This document shows, one piece after another, positions 1 to 12,405 of a stretch of DNA of 64,000 nucleotides (its first letter is position 1; every line of letters begins with the position of its first letter). Both the position numbers and the translations under genes were made by a program. The notes below the pieces were generated by a model. The model saw nothing but the letters and a program-made list of their open reading frames with translations, was not told where the DNA came from and did no database searches. Source of the DNA: Emergomyces orientalis (lineage: Eukaryota; Ascomycota; Eurotiomycetes; Onygenales; Ajellomycetaceae); contig MOWL01000067.1 in NCBI GenBank assembly GCA_002110485.1, positions 4,340,001 to 4,404,000 on the forward strand, written 5' to 3'.

Positions 1-917
1 CACACCTCGGAGGCATCAACCTACCAGCCGATCATCCAGGAATCTTCACTCTGGAATCGATCAAGCCTACAAAGTACGACGAGGTTGCGCTAGAATCATA
101 CACGCAATTCGTCGAGTTTCGCCGTCAAAACATCATCCCCCAGGGTGTGCGATTCCAAGTATCGCTCCCAACGCCGTTCGCAGTCATTTTTCAAACAAGA
201 CCCGAGTTTCACGCTCGTCTAGAACCTCTCTATGAACAACGCCTTCTCGAAGATCTAGACGTCATTCTTAAGAAGATACCAGCACACGATCTTGCCATTC
301 AATGGGACATGAGCCTTGAAATAGCTGCCTTGAAATACGATAGTGGACGACTGAGGAATGACCATTTCAAGGCGCATTTCTTGCCAGTCAGAAAGGGCCT
401 GCTTGACCGAATCCGGCGTATTTGTGCCCCTATCCCTGATAAAATCCCCATTGGATTTCATCTGTGCTATGGTGATTTGGATCACAAGCATTTTATTGAG
501 CCTGATACCATGGGGACCATGGTGGACTTTGCAAACGACATTCTCGAACAAGTCAAGCGCCCAGTGAACTGGCTACATATGCCTGTTCCGAAGGGTCGAG
601 ATGATGTGGCGTATTTTGATCCGCTGAGAGATCTACAGGCTGGCGAAGATACGCGTCTTTACCTGGGACTGGTGCATGCCCACGACATGGAGGGGACTCA
701 GCGGAGAATTAGGACTGCGCAGTCGGTCATCCACAGGGAGTTCGGTGTGGCCACCGAGTGTGGGATAGGGAGAACACCGAGGGAGGAGCTTGAGAGCATC
801 CTCCACATCTCGATGGCTGTGACGGAGGTTAACCGCGGTGATCTGGCATTTAAGGTAATTCGCTGGAACATTTGGATTCTCCCTCTCCGGATTGGCGCGA
901 AATCCTCGCCAGTGTAG
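1..917 (+). CDS. UROD/MetE-like superfamily protein, 3' part (5' end outside window)
   Basis: The reading frame is open from base 3 to a stop at 915-917, so the gene enters from the left; a GTG at 147 is only an internal codon. The visible product (about 304 residues) has the look of the uncharacterised fungal proteins related to cobalamin-independent methionine synthase (TIM-barrel, UROD/MetE-like): an HLCYGD segment near 460-480 resembles the conserved strand of that barrel, followed by a VNWLHMPVPKGR segment and, near the C-terminus, ATECGIGR, which resembles the barrel's C-terminal motif. True methionine synthase zinc ligands are not obvious, so I do not call it MetE. The last 25 or so residues (after about 860) look unlike the rest and a splice donor-like GTAATT lies at 855, so the true 3' end may use one more intron. 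Family call is by motif resemblance, not alignment. Confidence 0.6.
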   Translation, partial: HLGGINLPADHPGIFTLESIKPTKYDEVALESYTQFVEFRRQNIIPQGVRFQVSLPTPFAVIFQTRPEFHARLEPLYEQRLLEDLDVILKKIPAHDLAIQWDMSLEIAALKYDSGRLRNDHFKAHFLPVRKGLLDRIRRICAPIPDKIPIGFHLCYGDLDHKHFIEPDTMGTMVDFANDILEQVKRPVNWLHMPVPKGRDDVAYFDPLRDLQAGEDTRLYLGLVHAHDMEGTQRRIRTAQSVIHREFGVATECGIGRTPREELESILHISMAVTEVNRGDLAFKVIRWNIWILPLRIGAKSSPV

Positions 918-2050
918 TATCCTCACCTCTCTGCCTTTCCTTTCATTAAAATTATAGCTCTTGATAGTTTTCACTCTGTCTTTCACAATCATAAGCCTAA
1001 TATAATATTGAGCTTTCTTCAAAGAGACAAGCTGCGCTGCGACAAATGATATTAAGCTTAAATGAGCCTCTTATTTTGGCAGTCGAATCTCTGTTGTTGG
1101 TTCTTTGTTAGACCACGTGACCCGCACACCCTCTGAATTTCTGAATTTCTTGTTTTTCTAAAATTTTGGTCTTTTACATTCCTACACTCTTTACTAGTCA
1201 CCTCTTTTTAGCAGTTGCTCCGTTTTTCTGTCATTAGCAAGAGTCACTCTCTAATAGCAAGGCTTAGTTAATGAGAATTGAAAGCAAAGAAAATAAACTG
1301 TGTTTTTGAAATCAGATAACTTACAAAACAGAAGTGAGAACATTTGGTTTTCTTTGTCAGTATGCAGCTGCTGAGTCTACAGCTGAGTTTATTTATATTC
1401 TGAATCTTACTCAACCATGGTGTTCTCAAGGGATGAGTAAGAGTGATGCTTCATGATTTTTAATCAAAAAAATGTGGGTTACCAGAGATTAATAACTGAT
1501 AACTAATTGTTCTTTGTACTAAATGTTCATGCAGTGTTATTTGTCTGCAGCGGCAGCTGAACCAGTTCCCATCAGAAGAGTTATACTGCACTGAGAATAG
1601 TAAACACTCTTTATAGAGCTGCACACTTCACTGCTATCTTCATAAATACACACTAATAACTAAGATTCATACTGTGAATAGTGATTGAAAGTTAAGATAA
1701 ATAATTTCTGTGATCTAATTATCTGCTAAAATAACAAAACAAGCACCATAGAGCATTGAGGGGTATAAACAAAAAGCAGTTCAGAGAGTATTGCTCAGTT
1801 TCATATCAATATATTCATATCTTCCATCACAAGCACATACCATTCATGAGACATAGAGGGCATTTCATCAAAAATGAGAAAACTGAAAGAAACATGCCAA
1901 TGCCAATGGACAGAGAGCATGATCATTCAGTACTGCAGCAGTACCAGCAGGAGCAGTGGCCATCCAATGACACAAACACCCATTTGAAAAACACTAACTA
2001 ACCATTCCTGGAAACAATAACCATACGGCGGCACCAAGCTAACGAAACGC
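918..2050. other. Intergenic, with CpG-depleted AT-rich block 1141-2024
   Basis: No supportable gene. From 1141 to about 2020 the sequence is AT-rich and nearly free of CpG: I count two (near 1222 and 1551) before normal CpG content resumes at about 2025. TpG and CpA are abundant. This is the signature left by repeat-induced point mutation or loss of methylated CpG in an old repeat. An 81-codon open frame at 1756-2001 has no recognisable features and is treated as chance. Confidence 0.6.
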
Positions 2051-3937
2051 CTAGAGATCTGGGTCCGCCGAATCGGCTTCGTTGCTAGCCATCCACATCA
2101 CATCCCCTTTTCCTTCGGCCTCCAACTGAGCCATCGTCTTCCGCATCCGGACAACAGCAATAGCGATAGCAAACGAATTCCATACATCTTGTGCCTTCTC
2201 ACCAAAATCAAATTGCGAGATGAATTTGGCAGAGAACTTGGAATCCAGGACGGGGTGCACTTTGGGGTCTGAGTTCAGGGTGAGAAGGGCAACGATGGGC
2301 CCGCAGACCAGAAACCCGGTTATAACTGGGAACGAGCGAGTGGCATATTGATTTACGCGGTCGCATTTGTCACCTTCATTGTTCTTTGTGTTATCATTCT
2401 TTTTGTTGAAACTGGTTTCGATGCTGGGCGTTAATTGCCACGCTGCGCGGTAACGATTCGCCAACGTGAGTAACCGACGGTTGAGGGTTTGCAGGGCATC
2501 GCGAGTGGATTCAGATGGTTTAAGAGAATATACAGTGTGAACGGGTATCACATTTGGACGATTGAGGAGGTTAGAATCGTACAAAGCCCATTTAATATAT
2601 CCCGTAATGGCGCGACGGATAACTGGTTCGGGGTGAAGGCGAACAACTTGGCGGTCCCTGACTTGATTTCCAAGTTCAAAGAGATCGCTTAAGGCATTGA
2701 TAGCTAGCATAGAGTTAGTTTGCATTCTCGGTGACAAAACGGCAGTGTGCTGCAAAGAAGTTAATTATTGGAAAAACTTACCACGAAACTCGGATGCACC
2801 AACTGCATTTATATAAGGGGCGGTAATATCCCCAGGGTGACCAAACAACGATTCGGGAAGGGTGCTGAAATCCAATCGCCAATTGCTGGGCACAAGAGGC
2901 TCGAATCCTCGCATTGCAAGACGATAGAAAAGGTCCTCCTCCGCCTCCGCCCAGTGGCCCTTCGGTAATTTAATAGCATCAACCCAGCGCTGAGCTCTCT
3001 CCGCCGAGAAATCACAAGCTACTTCCCTCCTGTCATTGTTCTTCACAGTGTGTTGCTTCCCCACAACTTCCTCCTCACTTAGCTCGCTTTCCACACTAGC
3101 ACGGACGATGATTTTGGTCAGATTCTTGTCTACAGCCTTTGACGAGGGGTGGTAAACATCATCTGCGTTGTAAGAAGTCTTAGGGTCGCTTGGATGCGGA
3201 GGGACCAGTAGCACCTCATCATCACTAGCTTCCGAAGATACATCCGAGGCAAGCTGGGTGTCCGTGTCTGCATCATCGCTGAAATTGGACTCTCCATCAA
3301 CTATTTCCGAATATTCAACCTCACTTTCGAATCCTGAGCCCGCCACGGGCTCAGTATCTTCCACCCCAAGTGTATCACCCTCAAGCAGATCCTCCTCATG
3401 CAGCTGTGTCGCCGTTGTTTCTCGCTCATCCAAACACTTCAAGCCCTTACTAACCCGTCGTCGTTTGGCTGGCGTAGCGTCACCCATCATAAGCGTATCT
3501 CCATCAAGATCATCCTCATGGGCACTAGTTCGAGTTTCTTCTTGTGTATAACCACGTTCAAAACGTAATCTCCTCTTCAATCCCGAGGCAGCAGGAGTGG
3601 GAAGCTGCATAAAGTTCTTGTAAGCTTCGTGGGGTGTCTCCATGATTCCTCTCATTTTAGAAGAAGGGTATCCTTTTTCCCCTCGTCCGTTTGCTAACTC
3701 GTTTCCGTCTTCACCTTTTCCACCAATCTGGCTGGACGTGGTGCTTGAAAGCCAATCCTGGGTTTTGGACATGGGGCTCATTGAACGACACTGTAGGACT
3801 TTTGTAAGAGATTGCTCATGTAGCTCAACTGCGCTAGCCGCGGGAGGAGTAGGTCGTGGCTGTGGTCGTTCGAGAGGGGATTTCCGAGGGCTCAAGAAAG
3901 AAGAAAGGGATTGGCGGAAATCAGCGAGGTAGCCCAT
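2051..3937 (-). CDS. Conserved-looking protein of unknown function, two exons
   Basis: Model: complement(2782..3937, 2051..2703), 602 residues. The intron (2704-2781, 78 bp) has a GTAAGT donor, a CTAAC branch site and a TAG acceptor; joining restores frame across an Ala codon. The N-terminal 290 residues are low complexity: Ser/Pro-rich start, basic RKSP/KRRR patches that could be nuclear localisation signals, and acidic Asp/Glu/Ser runs. The conserved-looking part begins near residue 320 (WVDAIKLPKGHWAEAEEDLF, then RGFEPLVPSNW) and continues across the splice into a helical region. This block is likely a folded domain; I do not recognise the family. The position of the basic and acidic runs suggests a nuclear protein, by inference only. 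Start is the first in-frame ATG after stops. Confidence 0.75.
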
Positions 3938-4946
3938 CTTTCTTATTCTATGGGAGCGAATCCAGGTCCATAAACAGTCAAATTTTATGAAAGAAATTTA
4001 GGATATGAAAGAAGGCAAAAAATGGAGAAATGTTGGCTGGGGTGTTTCCGGTCGCAGAAGCAAGGGACTGAGGTAGATACAGCTAGCAGATCGCGCAAGA
4101 AAGCTGTTGTCTTTGGTTGGCTTTGTCCGAAAGCAAGTATCGGGCATTAGCTGCAGGTGGGGAGGGAAAGTTCATTCTGGGAGGAGAGTGTGTCGCTTGC
4201 TGTTGGTGTTGTCAAGGAACAGCAAGCAAAGTGAAGCGAAGAGCAAAGAGGAGGAGTTTGGGTGAGTTGAGTGAGCCGAGTGAGCCGAGTGAAGCAATTG
4301 GCACTGTTGGCGTTGTTTGTCGTCAAGTCAAGTCGTCAAGAGTGAAGGAGATTGATGTTGGTGATGTTGTGACGCGGTTTCCCCACGTTTTTGGCACGCG
4401 AATGCGGCTCGCCCCAGGCAGCCGCCAATTTAGCCTAATCGGGCCTAGCTCCCACTGGATGAATTGGCTTTGGATCACATGATACAATCCCTGAGGCTTC
4501 TAAAACTACTAGTATATTTAAAGAGCACGAGAACATCCGTGGATACTACGAATATTTCTAAGTAAATATAGGACTATTCAAAATAATAGGTTTATGAATA
4601 GCAACGAGGGGTAGTAGTTGAAAGAGAGAAAGGCAAAAAGTAGACAAACACCAGCAGACAAAGATCGGGTTCTTTATCTTTTCGTCCTTCCATGTTCCCG
4701 CATCGTATGTATATATTAGTTAGTATATTAGTTAGTACTCCGTACTTTAGACTCAATCCTTTCTGGGCAGCCCTGACCAAGCAATAGAATTCATTGCCTG
4801 GCGATTATTAAAATAAACAATGGAAAACTTAAGCTGTGTCTGGCCGCCCCACACAATTGCCCCCGGAAATGGATACACCCCATCCGATTTCGAATTAAGA
4901 AAACGTGTTATATGAACTAACAGTCTCAGGCGTAGAAAAATTAAAA

Positions 4947-4978
<32 letters not shown>

Positions 4979-5600
4979 CAAGGAGGGGGTAATTTTGAGA
5001 ATATGAGGAGGAGAAGAAAAAAAAATATATCAAAGGGTAGATATAGAAGTTTAAAAATATGAAAAATAAATGAAAAATAAAGAAAATAATAGGATTAAGA
5101 AAGTCCACCGCCGCCAAATTGTTTTGCTACCATAAGTCTTTTTTTTTTATTGTGTCTTTTTTATTTATTTATTTTTTAATTATCAAAAAGAAGCCTGTAC
5201 CCCGCCGCCACCTCAGGAATATGACACTTAGAGTAACTCAGTACGTCCGACAGTGTTCATCCGTCCGGAGTCCTGCTCTTCCTCCCCACCGACGGCGGTA
5301 CAGCTGAGGGCATGTATATATGCACGTATATCCTTTTTGTTTGAAATCAGGCAAAGTAATCTTTCTTTAAAAACAGGGCGGGTGTCCGTCATTGGTTGAA
5401 TGACAGGATTAAGTCTCTGATCAGGGATGTGATGATAAAAGGTACCTCGTCATATTCATTGCAAAATAAAACGTAAAAAAGGGAGTAAGAAAAAGAAGAA
5501 GAATTAAAAGGCCAAAATAAAGGAGGTGAGAAGGGGAATCTGGAACCACCAATAGATAGATAGTATCGTGAACAATTTATTTAGTTTCTTGGTTAATCAG
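3938..5600. other. Intergenic: upstream region of the 2051-3937 gene and 3' region of pkcA
   Basis: No gene supported. Contains a short 9-bp tandem repeat (unit GTGAGCCGA, two to three imperfect copies) around 4262-4292, a (TAA)n microsatellite at 4948-4978, and long A/T- and purine-rich runs (4980-5180, 5460-5580). A 121-codon open frame at 4117-4482 lies in the likely 5' region of the minus-strand gene and shows no domain. Confidence 0.5.
4948..4978. repeat. (TAA)n microsatellite
   Basis: About ten perfect TAA units in the spacer between the 2051-3937 gene and pkcA; likely polymorphic between strains. Confidence 0.95.
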
Positions 5601-8600
5601 TTAAACAAAATCGGCGAAATATGAGAAGCCACGGAATTCCTCTTGCATCGCTTGGGAGAGGACTATTTGCAAGAGAAAGACACAATCGTTAGCAAATATA
5701 AATCTTAGGAATGTATAATATGAGGTTGGGGGTGTTGAACTTACCTGATTGCACAGGAGTCAACACGGGGGTTACGCTTGTAAACTCTTGATCGAAGTTG
5801 CTTGTATCCGTTGGGTTAGAGATGGTCGGGCAGAATGGCGGAGGTACGCGCTTATGGTATACATCATCCCAGTTAATGTTCCGGAAGAATGCATGCGACA
5901 TGATCTCTTGCGCGTCCGTTGGCCCAGATCCAAGTCTCATTTCAGGCTCTCGAGTCAATAGCTTCTGCAAGATCGACACAGAATCGCGGGGCATGTGGAT
6001 GGGATAGAGGGGTTCATCTGCCAAAATTGCATCGTAGATTTCGTCTTCATCTTCACCGCGGAATGGAGATTGTTGGAGAAGCATCTGGTAAATGAGGACG
6101 CCAAATGCCCACCAATCAACTGCGCGGCCGTACTTTTTGTCCAACAGAATCTACACGTCCTGTTAGTATAGAATTATTACATGCAAATGTCAATGGCAAG
6201 ACGCACTTCTGGTGCCATGAATTCTGGGGTACCACAGAATGTACTGGTTGTACACCCGTACCACATTTCCTCCTTACATAGCCCATAATCCGCAATTTTG
6301 ATGTGGCCATCTAGTGTTAGCAGGATATTGTCGAGTTTCAGATCACGATAGATCACTCCGTTCTCATGGAAGTATTTCAGCGCCAGACAGACCTCAGCGG
6401 CATAGAACCTAAGATATGATCAACACAGGTCGGTATATGTTTTAGAGAACATAAATTATCAGATAAACTTACTGTGCTCGCTTCAAGCCGAACTGGCCAC
6501 GTTGAATATGAAGCATGAGATCACCCCCAGAAATATATTCCATGACGAAATAGACACGGGTTTCTGTCTGGAAGCACGCATGGAGATTAAGCAAGAACGG
6601 ATGCCGTTCCTTATTAGCAATAAGGAACACCCGCTTTTCAGACTTCGTACTCTCCACTTCATCATTCTCAATGATAAATTCCTTCTTCAGAACTTTAATA
6701 GCATATAGTTTCCGAGAGGACTTCGTCTCAGCAAGCATAACTTTGCCGAAATTTCCCTTTCCAAGAACAGCGAGGAAATTGAAATGATCCAGGCCGACTT
6801 TAGCCTTCGGTTGTTGTGGTGATGGCTGAGCGACGACCGACCCCGGTGGGGGTTCCTTCATAGGGAGTGCCGACATGGGAGGCTGCGATGTAAGTGGTGT
6901 GTGCTGGGCGTGGCCATACGGAGTAGGAGGCTGAGCGACCTGTAGAGGTGGAAGTTGTGGTGGCTGATTGTATGTGTTTACGCTTGCATAGGCGCTAGGA
7001 TCATAGTGGGCATGTGATGGCGGCTGCTGCTGCTGCTGCTGCTGGGGTTGACGGCCTGCATCTGCGTCGCTGCGAGAATCCATTTGATGCCGGTCGGCTG
7101 GTCTAAGACCAGGGTAATCTGGGGCCCTGTCGTAGGGGGTGGGAGGTCCCGGCTGCGAAGGTGGACGCATACCCGTTGCTGCTGCCGCCGCTGCCGCCGC
7201 TGCGTTTGAGGAGGAGCCACGGGGAGGATGACTCAGTCTGGATGCCGCAGCAGGAGACTGAGGCGTGTAGGAGCTATGAGCTGCACTGACTGCCTCTGGG
7301 GAAACGGGTTTCAGGGGCTGTCCATACGCAGCATCAGGCGGTTTCTGCCCGCTTTCAACTGTCGGTTGTGGGCGGCCAGCAGGGCGTAAAGTGCGGTTAC
7401 TCATTCCAGGCCCTCCCACCGACGCGGATTTATTATGATTTTTCGTTTTGATGAGAGTGTCCAAAATTTGGTTAGCAACTTCCATCGACATGCCGCAAAA
7501 GTCGGGGACGAGATGTGCGCACTGCGCATGACACGTAAGATAGCATTCTAGTGGAAATGTCAGCAAATTATAGAAAAATAAAACGCATAAATTATTTGCA
7601 AAAGTTTTCGTAATACCTGAGCATTTTTTGGCATTCTTCCGCCCAAATGGTAACAAATAGCCACAATGGCAACACCAACTGGCAGAGATGTTCGAATAAC
7701 CCTCGAACCGATGCGGAATACGATGATTGATTTTCTCCTCGTCTGGATCGGTTTCGTAGTTCGCTTTGCTGATACACTTGGTGACCACTTTCGGGTAACA
7801 TTTTTTGTGACACGTGTACTTGCAATCTGCACACTGCATGCCTGCAGCATACTTCAAGAAATCCCCACAGAGAGCGCAGCGCATAATGTTATAGAACTGC
7901 TGTGTAACAAATTTATGTCCTTGCTTCTCGTGGACCTCCTCCTTCTTCTGACGAACAGCACCCTGCCGATTGAGACCGATATCAAAAGGCCGCCTATCCT
8001 TTAATTGTTTTGCTATAGGTTGGTTAACAATAGGCGGTCAAAAGTACTCCTCGAAAAACTTACCAAAACTCATTGTGAGATGTATTCTACCAACAGGTTC
8101 TAGAGCGAACCACGAGTCAATCATAACGGTTGCATTTTGATTTGCCTGAGAATTAGGCTCTGCTTGCGACCCCATGCTAAACGACGGTTGAGAAACGTTA
8201 TGAAATTGGGCATCCGGTCTAACTCCACTGACCCCTCCATGTTCCATTTTATCAGCGGAAACCCACCCGGAAGCATTGAATTCCGACTCGATCTTTTTCC
8301 GTCGCATCTCTTCCGAAATGTCGGATATCCGGATCCAAAGCATTCCAATTGGAGTTGGTCGATCTCCAGCTTTGTCATACACGGTAAGTTCGATCTCGTT
8401 GGCTTTGTCAATATCTACGTTAAAGGTTTCCTCGGTCCATTTATCGCTCCGGGTTGCTCTAGTTTTTGCCTTAATAGCATCTTCAACTTTCATTATGACG
8501 AATGTCTCGGGACCTCTTGAAAATCGAGAGCTTGCTGCGTGATCGACGTCCTTCACTGCGTGGATGCGCATCGTTAAATGGCCGGTAAGAGGCTTTCTAA

Positions 8601-9534
8601 TATTGGGTGAATTCAGACTCTCATCTATAATGCACCGAAGTTATTCATACTGCGAAACGAGGGAGAGGGTAGAGATAAAGCAGCTTCAGTGAAAGTACAA
8701 ACCGTCAGGATGATTGGTAGAGGATTCGATGTCAACATGTAGATCCTCGTATCTTTTCAGGGCCTGCTTCAGAAGCCTGATTTTCTGAATGCTCTCGATT
8801 CGTCGTCCCTCGGCATCCGCCCTACTCTTCCGATCTCCCTCATCCTGGTATAACCGCACCATCTTCTCAATCCCATCTTTGTATTGTTTCTCAACACTTA
8901 GTTTGAATTCTAACTGTGATAACATAAGTTGGATCTTCGGTCCAAGGTATGCAGTGTCGTATTTAATTAAATCTGGTATCCGGGAACATCTCCGTTAGTA
9001 AACAAACCACAAAACGATAAATTCGATCCATCCGTGGCCATTTTCAATGATATATTGTGAAAACTTGCCTAGTTTGCTAAAATTTGGTCGCGCTTTTGGT
9101 ACGCCAGTATCAGTTCTTGGGTCCCCATACGGAGCACGGGATGACATAGCACCGGTTCCACCTTGGCTGTATCCCCCTGGGCCAACATCCCCATAATCAC
9201 CTCTATCGTTCGGGGCATAACGACCACTATCATCTTTTGGAGGAGGTGGAGGGCCACCCCCATAACTACGGGAAGCGCCCCGGGGACTTGTTGGAGAGCC
9301 AGGCTGTTCCGGGGACCCGCCGCCATCACGGCCCATTTTCCGAATCTGCAATTCCCGCATCTTTTCCTCCAAGTAGACAATATTCTTGCGACTGTCGCGG
9401 ATATTCGCATCAACTCGTTGCTGCACGAGGGGGTTGTCTGTTGATTGCCGCATGTTGGTTGCAGCGGTGATAAGGGCCTTTTCCCGCTCGATCTTGCGGT
9501 AGACCGTGGCCATGAGTTCATCGTCCCCGTCCAT
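5601..9534 (-). CDS. pkcA: Protein kinase C (fungal PKC, cell-wall integrity pathway)
   Basis: Eight exons: complement(9069..9534, 8703..8972, 8064..8624, 7617..8012, 6473..7547, 6207..6408, 5745..6150, 5601..5662), 1,145 residues. Domain order is diagnostic of fungal PKC: two HR1 coiled coils (about 2-70 and 155-235; Rho1 binding), C2-like (about 250-370), two C1 zinc fingers (about 455-505 and 525-578, HX12CX2C type; first finger includes MRCALCGDF), a low-complexity linker with poly-Ala and poly-Gln runs (about 680-740), then the AGC kinase (about 817-1075). Visible kinase motifs: GKGNFGKV loop, AIKVLKK lysine, YRDLKLDN catalytic loop, ADYG in place of DFG as usual in this family, activation loop TFCGTPEF, and a C-terminal hydrophobic motif FRGFSY. 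In fungi it couples Rho1 to the MAP kinase cascade at the cell surface. Intron 1 (8973-9068) is GC-AG. Start ATG matches the conserved MDGDDE N-terminus. Confidence 0.97.
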
Positions 9535-11943
9535 TTTTGCGGGCTAGTTTCTTCCTTTCTGAAGGTACGAAAGTCGTGGTGTTAAGGACTGGCGTCCAGG
9601 CAAAAGGAAATGCGAGTCGAGAGAGGTTGGAATAATTGTGTCGGATTCCTTTTCCGGGCTCGCTTTTCGCGGGGTGTGGGGGTTTAGGGGCGTTTTCGAA
9701 CAAAGAGAGAACGACAGGATGTGTTATCTAGACAATTAATTATTTTAGCACAAGTTATAGGAAGGAAGTGTGACGGTATGTATCTCTTAGCTGAAAAGAC
9801 ATAAAGAGGCTGAATAGAGTGTCTATGGGTGATGGCATTGTTGGGGCTGCAGATCCTTACATTGATCACTCCCGTCAGGCAAGGGTTGATGGGGCGATGT
9901 GGTTGGGGTTTATGTTCCAACCGCGAACTTTCGCTGGGTTAGAACAAGTCGTCAAGTGAGCAGAGGGTACGATTGAGGATAGGGAGAAAGTGAATTCTCG
10001 ATAATCCTTGATCAGTGCTCGTATGCCCGGGTGTAGTGAGGATGAGCTGGTGGTTGAGTGGAGGAATGAAAGGTGGTGGTGGTTGTGGTGCAAGCAAGCC
10101 CGTGACTGAGCGGGGGGAGGGGAAAAGAGCCGCAGTGTAAGTAGTTAATTAACTAGTGGGGGAGAAAATGAAAGATACCCCGTCCCTACGCAGTTAACTT
10201 GATAACTGTAAAACCAACTCCAAAACACTACAGTAACTTCTACACAGGACTATGCATAACTTTGCCTCTCTCTGCGCCCTTCTTCGTCTGCGGCCCCGGT
10301 GCCGATTCTAAATTTGGAGCACTTTTCTTCTCCTCATATCGCTACTACTCTTGTTAACTATGTCTACTTTTTCCCTCTGACATCCATCCGCTAACTTCCA
10401 ATGCAGGTGTTCGGGAGTTAAACAAGAACAAACGGAAAATAACAGACAAAGGTCTTTAATTCTACAAGCACACAGAATGCGCTTGACTTGAGATTGAAGA
10501 ATTGCGATATGTTGGAAGACGTCCATGCTTAACCTTGTGCGAGAGATGCGATTGACTTTTCACACTGCAAAGCGGAAAACTTTGGCAGACCGCCTGCGAC
10601 AGAAAGGGTTGTACTGTGAAATTTTTTGTATAAAAATTTTACTTTCTATGTCCTATGGAGATTTAGTTCCCGCGCCTTTGCCCTGAACAGGCTTATTTTT
10701 ACTCATCAGACTCTGCCCGCAGGTACCACAACAGACATCTCCCCCAAACAGGAGCAAATAAAGCAAAGAAAGGGATGATTTTCTTTCTTCTCTTTAATCC
10801 ACATCTGGAAATACAACGCCACAGATACCTGAAAAAAAACTTTCTCAAGAAAGGAAACGGGTAGAGGGAAGCCCAAAGCAAGGGCGGCGGTTTCCCTGGC
10901 AATTGCCAATCTGAGGGTTATTTTCATAACAGCTTTGAGGCAAGACTGTGTGAGGGATCACATATGACATTTTTTACAGTGATTTTCTGCATTTTCTAGT
11001 TCTGTTGGCGAATCATAGTTGCCGAAGCGATGGAACATGCTCACAGCGCCTCCGTATCAATCCCTCTTCTATGCCTACTATACCGTATATATGCTCCGTG
11101 GTTATATGACAATAGTACTCTCTTCCTTTTCATCGGCGACTTAAGCTGGATATTCAAAAATATTGTTACTTACTATATCAAAAATTCTAAAATATAGTTA
11201 AGCTCTGGACTTCATTATGGGCGCGACAAAGCCTGATTTAGGGTACCTGACAATCCTTGGAACCCTCCCACTATTTACATTACCGCCGTCATGATGAGAG
11301 GGTCACTTCCAACTCCAAATACTGTTCAGGTAACACTTAAACCGCCATTCATGGGAAAAAACCCAGTTTTTCTATAATAGCTTCATATTCATCATCGTTT
11401 CATATTGATGCTGTTCCTCTCCTAGGAGTTGAAGAAGGGTAGGCTCAAATAGGATGCAAAAGAGCTGTTTGGAAATTTCTTGCTGCGACGGTTCCATCGC
11501 TCTGATACAACTCCATGCTCCATACCTGTTAACGAATAGAGGGGAATGTCTCCGCAAACTTCTGCTCTTCAGAGACGTGGGTAGTCTGGGGCGCAATCGG
11601 TGTTTGTGTGCGGTACGTGATCCTGCCACCTCGTTTGGTGCGTGGGAAGGTTCTGGCGCATCGTAGGCGATAAGCACAAGCACCGCCTAAACCATGATAT
11701 TGTAGATTCGCCAGGGCATGTTTGGTACTTGAGGACCAAGCGAATGAGAGGGTGGGTTTCGAGGTCTTGGCATTCATCTTTCCTGATACCACGTGATCCA
11801 CAATTCGAGCCAATCCTCCAAGCTTCTCAACAAGATTAAATTTGTCCAGATAAATACAGACATCAAAGGCAATCAAGCGAAGCCCGGCAGCTTAACAGAA
11901 TTTTGGAATTTCAAAGGGATACTCTTTTTGAAATTATTTCGAG
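9535..11943. other. 2.4-kb spacer between pkcA and the eIF1A-like gene
   Basis: Divergent upstream regions. No coding sequence is supported. A 72-codon ORF on the minus strand (9875-10093) lies in the direction and range of a possible pkcA leader and might be an upstream ORF, but nothing supports translation. Poly-purine/pyrimidine runs occur near 10760-10860. Confidence 0.45.
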
Positions 11944-12405
11944 ATGGCCCCACCAAGAAGAAAACTACTAGCAACAGTAGAAGAAACCTTAGTTGCCCCG
12001 GATTCATTGTCAGAAAGCCAAAAAATTGCGAAAGTGATCAGAGCCACGGGAAACAATATCTACTCTGTAGGGCTGCCTTCTAAACATACTATATTAGTAG
12101 AGCTACCGGCAAAGTTCCGGTCGACGATCTGGATGAAACGGGGCTCCTATGTTCTTGTTGACATGGCTGCGCTTGAGGAGAGGGAGAACAAATTGTCCGG
12201 GGAGATCATAAACATCGTCAGAGATGAAAAGGCGTGGCGGAAAGCACCTTATTGGTTTGTTTTATCTTTCACAGAAGTTGATGATGTACTCTCGCTGATG
12301 GTATTGCTTAGGCCGAAGGAATTTGCAAAGCCATCGAGGGGAGATGATGATGAAGATTCGACTTCGGGCATGTTGCCGCCTTCAGATAATGAGGAAGAAT
12401 CTTGA
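11944..12405 (+). CDS. eIF1A/S1-like RNA-binding protein (EIF1AD-type), two exons
   Basis: Model: join(11944..12254, 12312..12405), 134 residues. The intron (12255-12311, GTTTGT...CTTAG) is 57 bp and in frame, so unspliced sequence also stays open; splicing rebuilds the family signature KAPYWPKEF. Residues about 18-100 form an eIF1A/IF1-type OB fold (AKVIRATGNNIYSV, ELPAKFRSTIWMKRGSYVLV). The C-terminus is acidic (DDDEDS, DNEEES), as in EIF1AD/eIF1A proteins. Human EIF1AD is a nuclear protein linked to 40S subunit maturation; assigning that role here is by family. Canonical eIF1A starts with a longer basic tail (KNKGKGGK), absent here, which favours the EIF1AD branch over the initiation factor itself. 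Confidence 0.88.
   Translation: MAPPRRKLLATVEETLVAPDSLSESQKIAKVIRATGNNIYSVGLPSKHTILVELPAKFRSTIWMKRGSYVLVDMAALEERENKLSGEIINIVRDEKAWRKAPYWFVLSFTEVDDVLSLMVLLRPKEFAKPSRGDDDEDSTSGMLPPSDNEEES

Noticed and set aside
2899..2925. GGCTCGAATCCTCGC resembling a tRNA T-arm
   Set aside because: It lies in the coding exon of the 2051-3937 gene, and no acceptor stem or anticodon arm can be placed around it.
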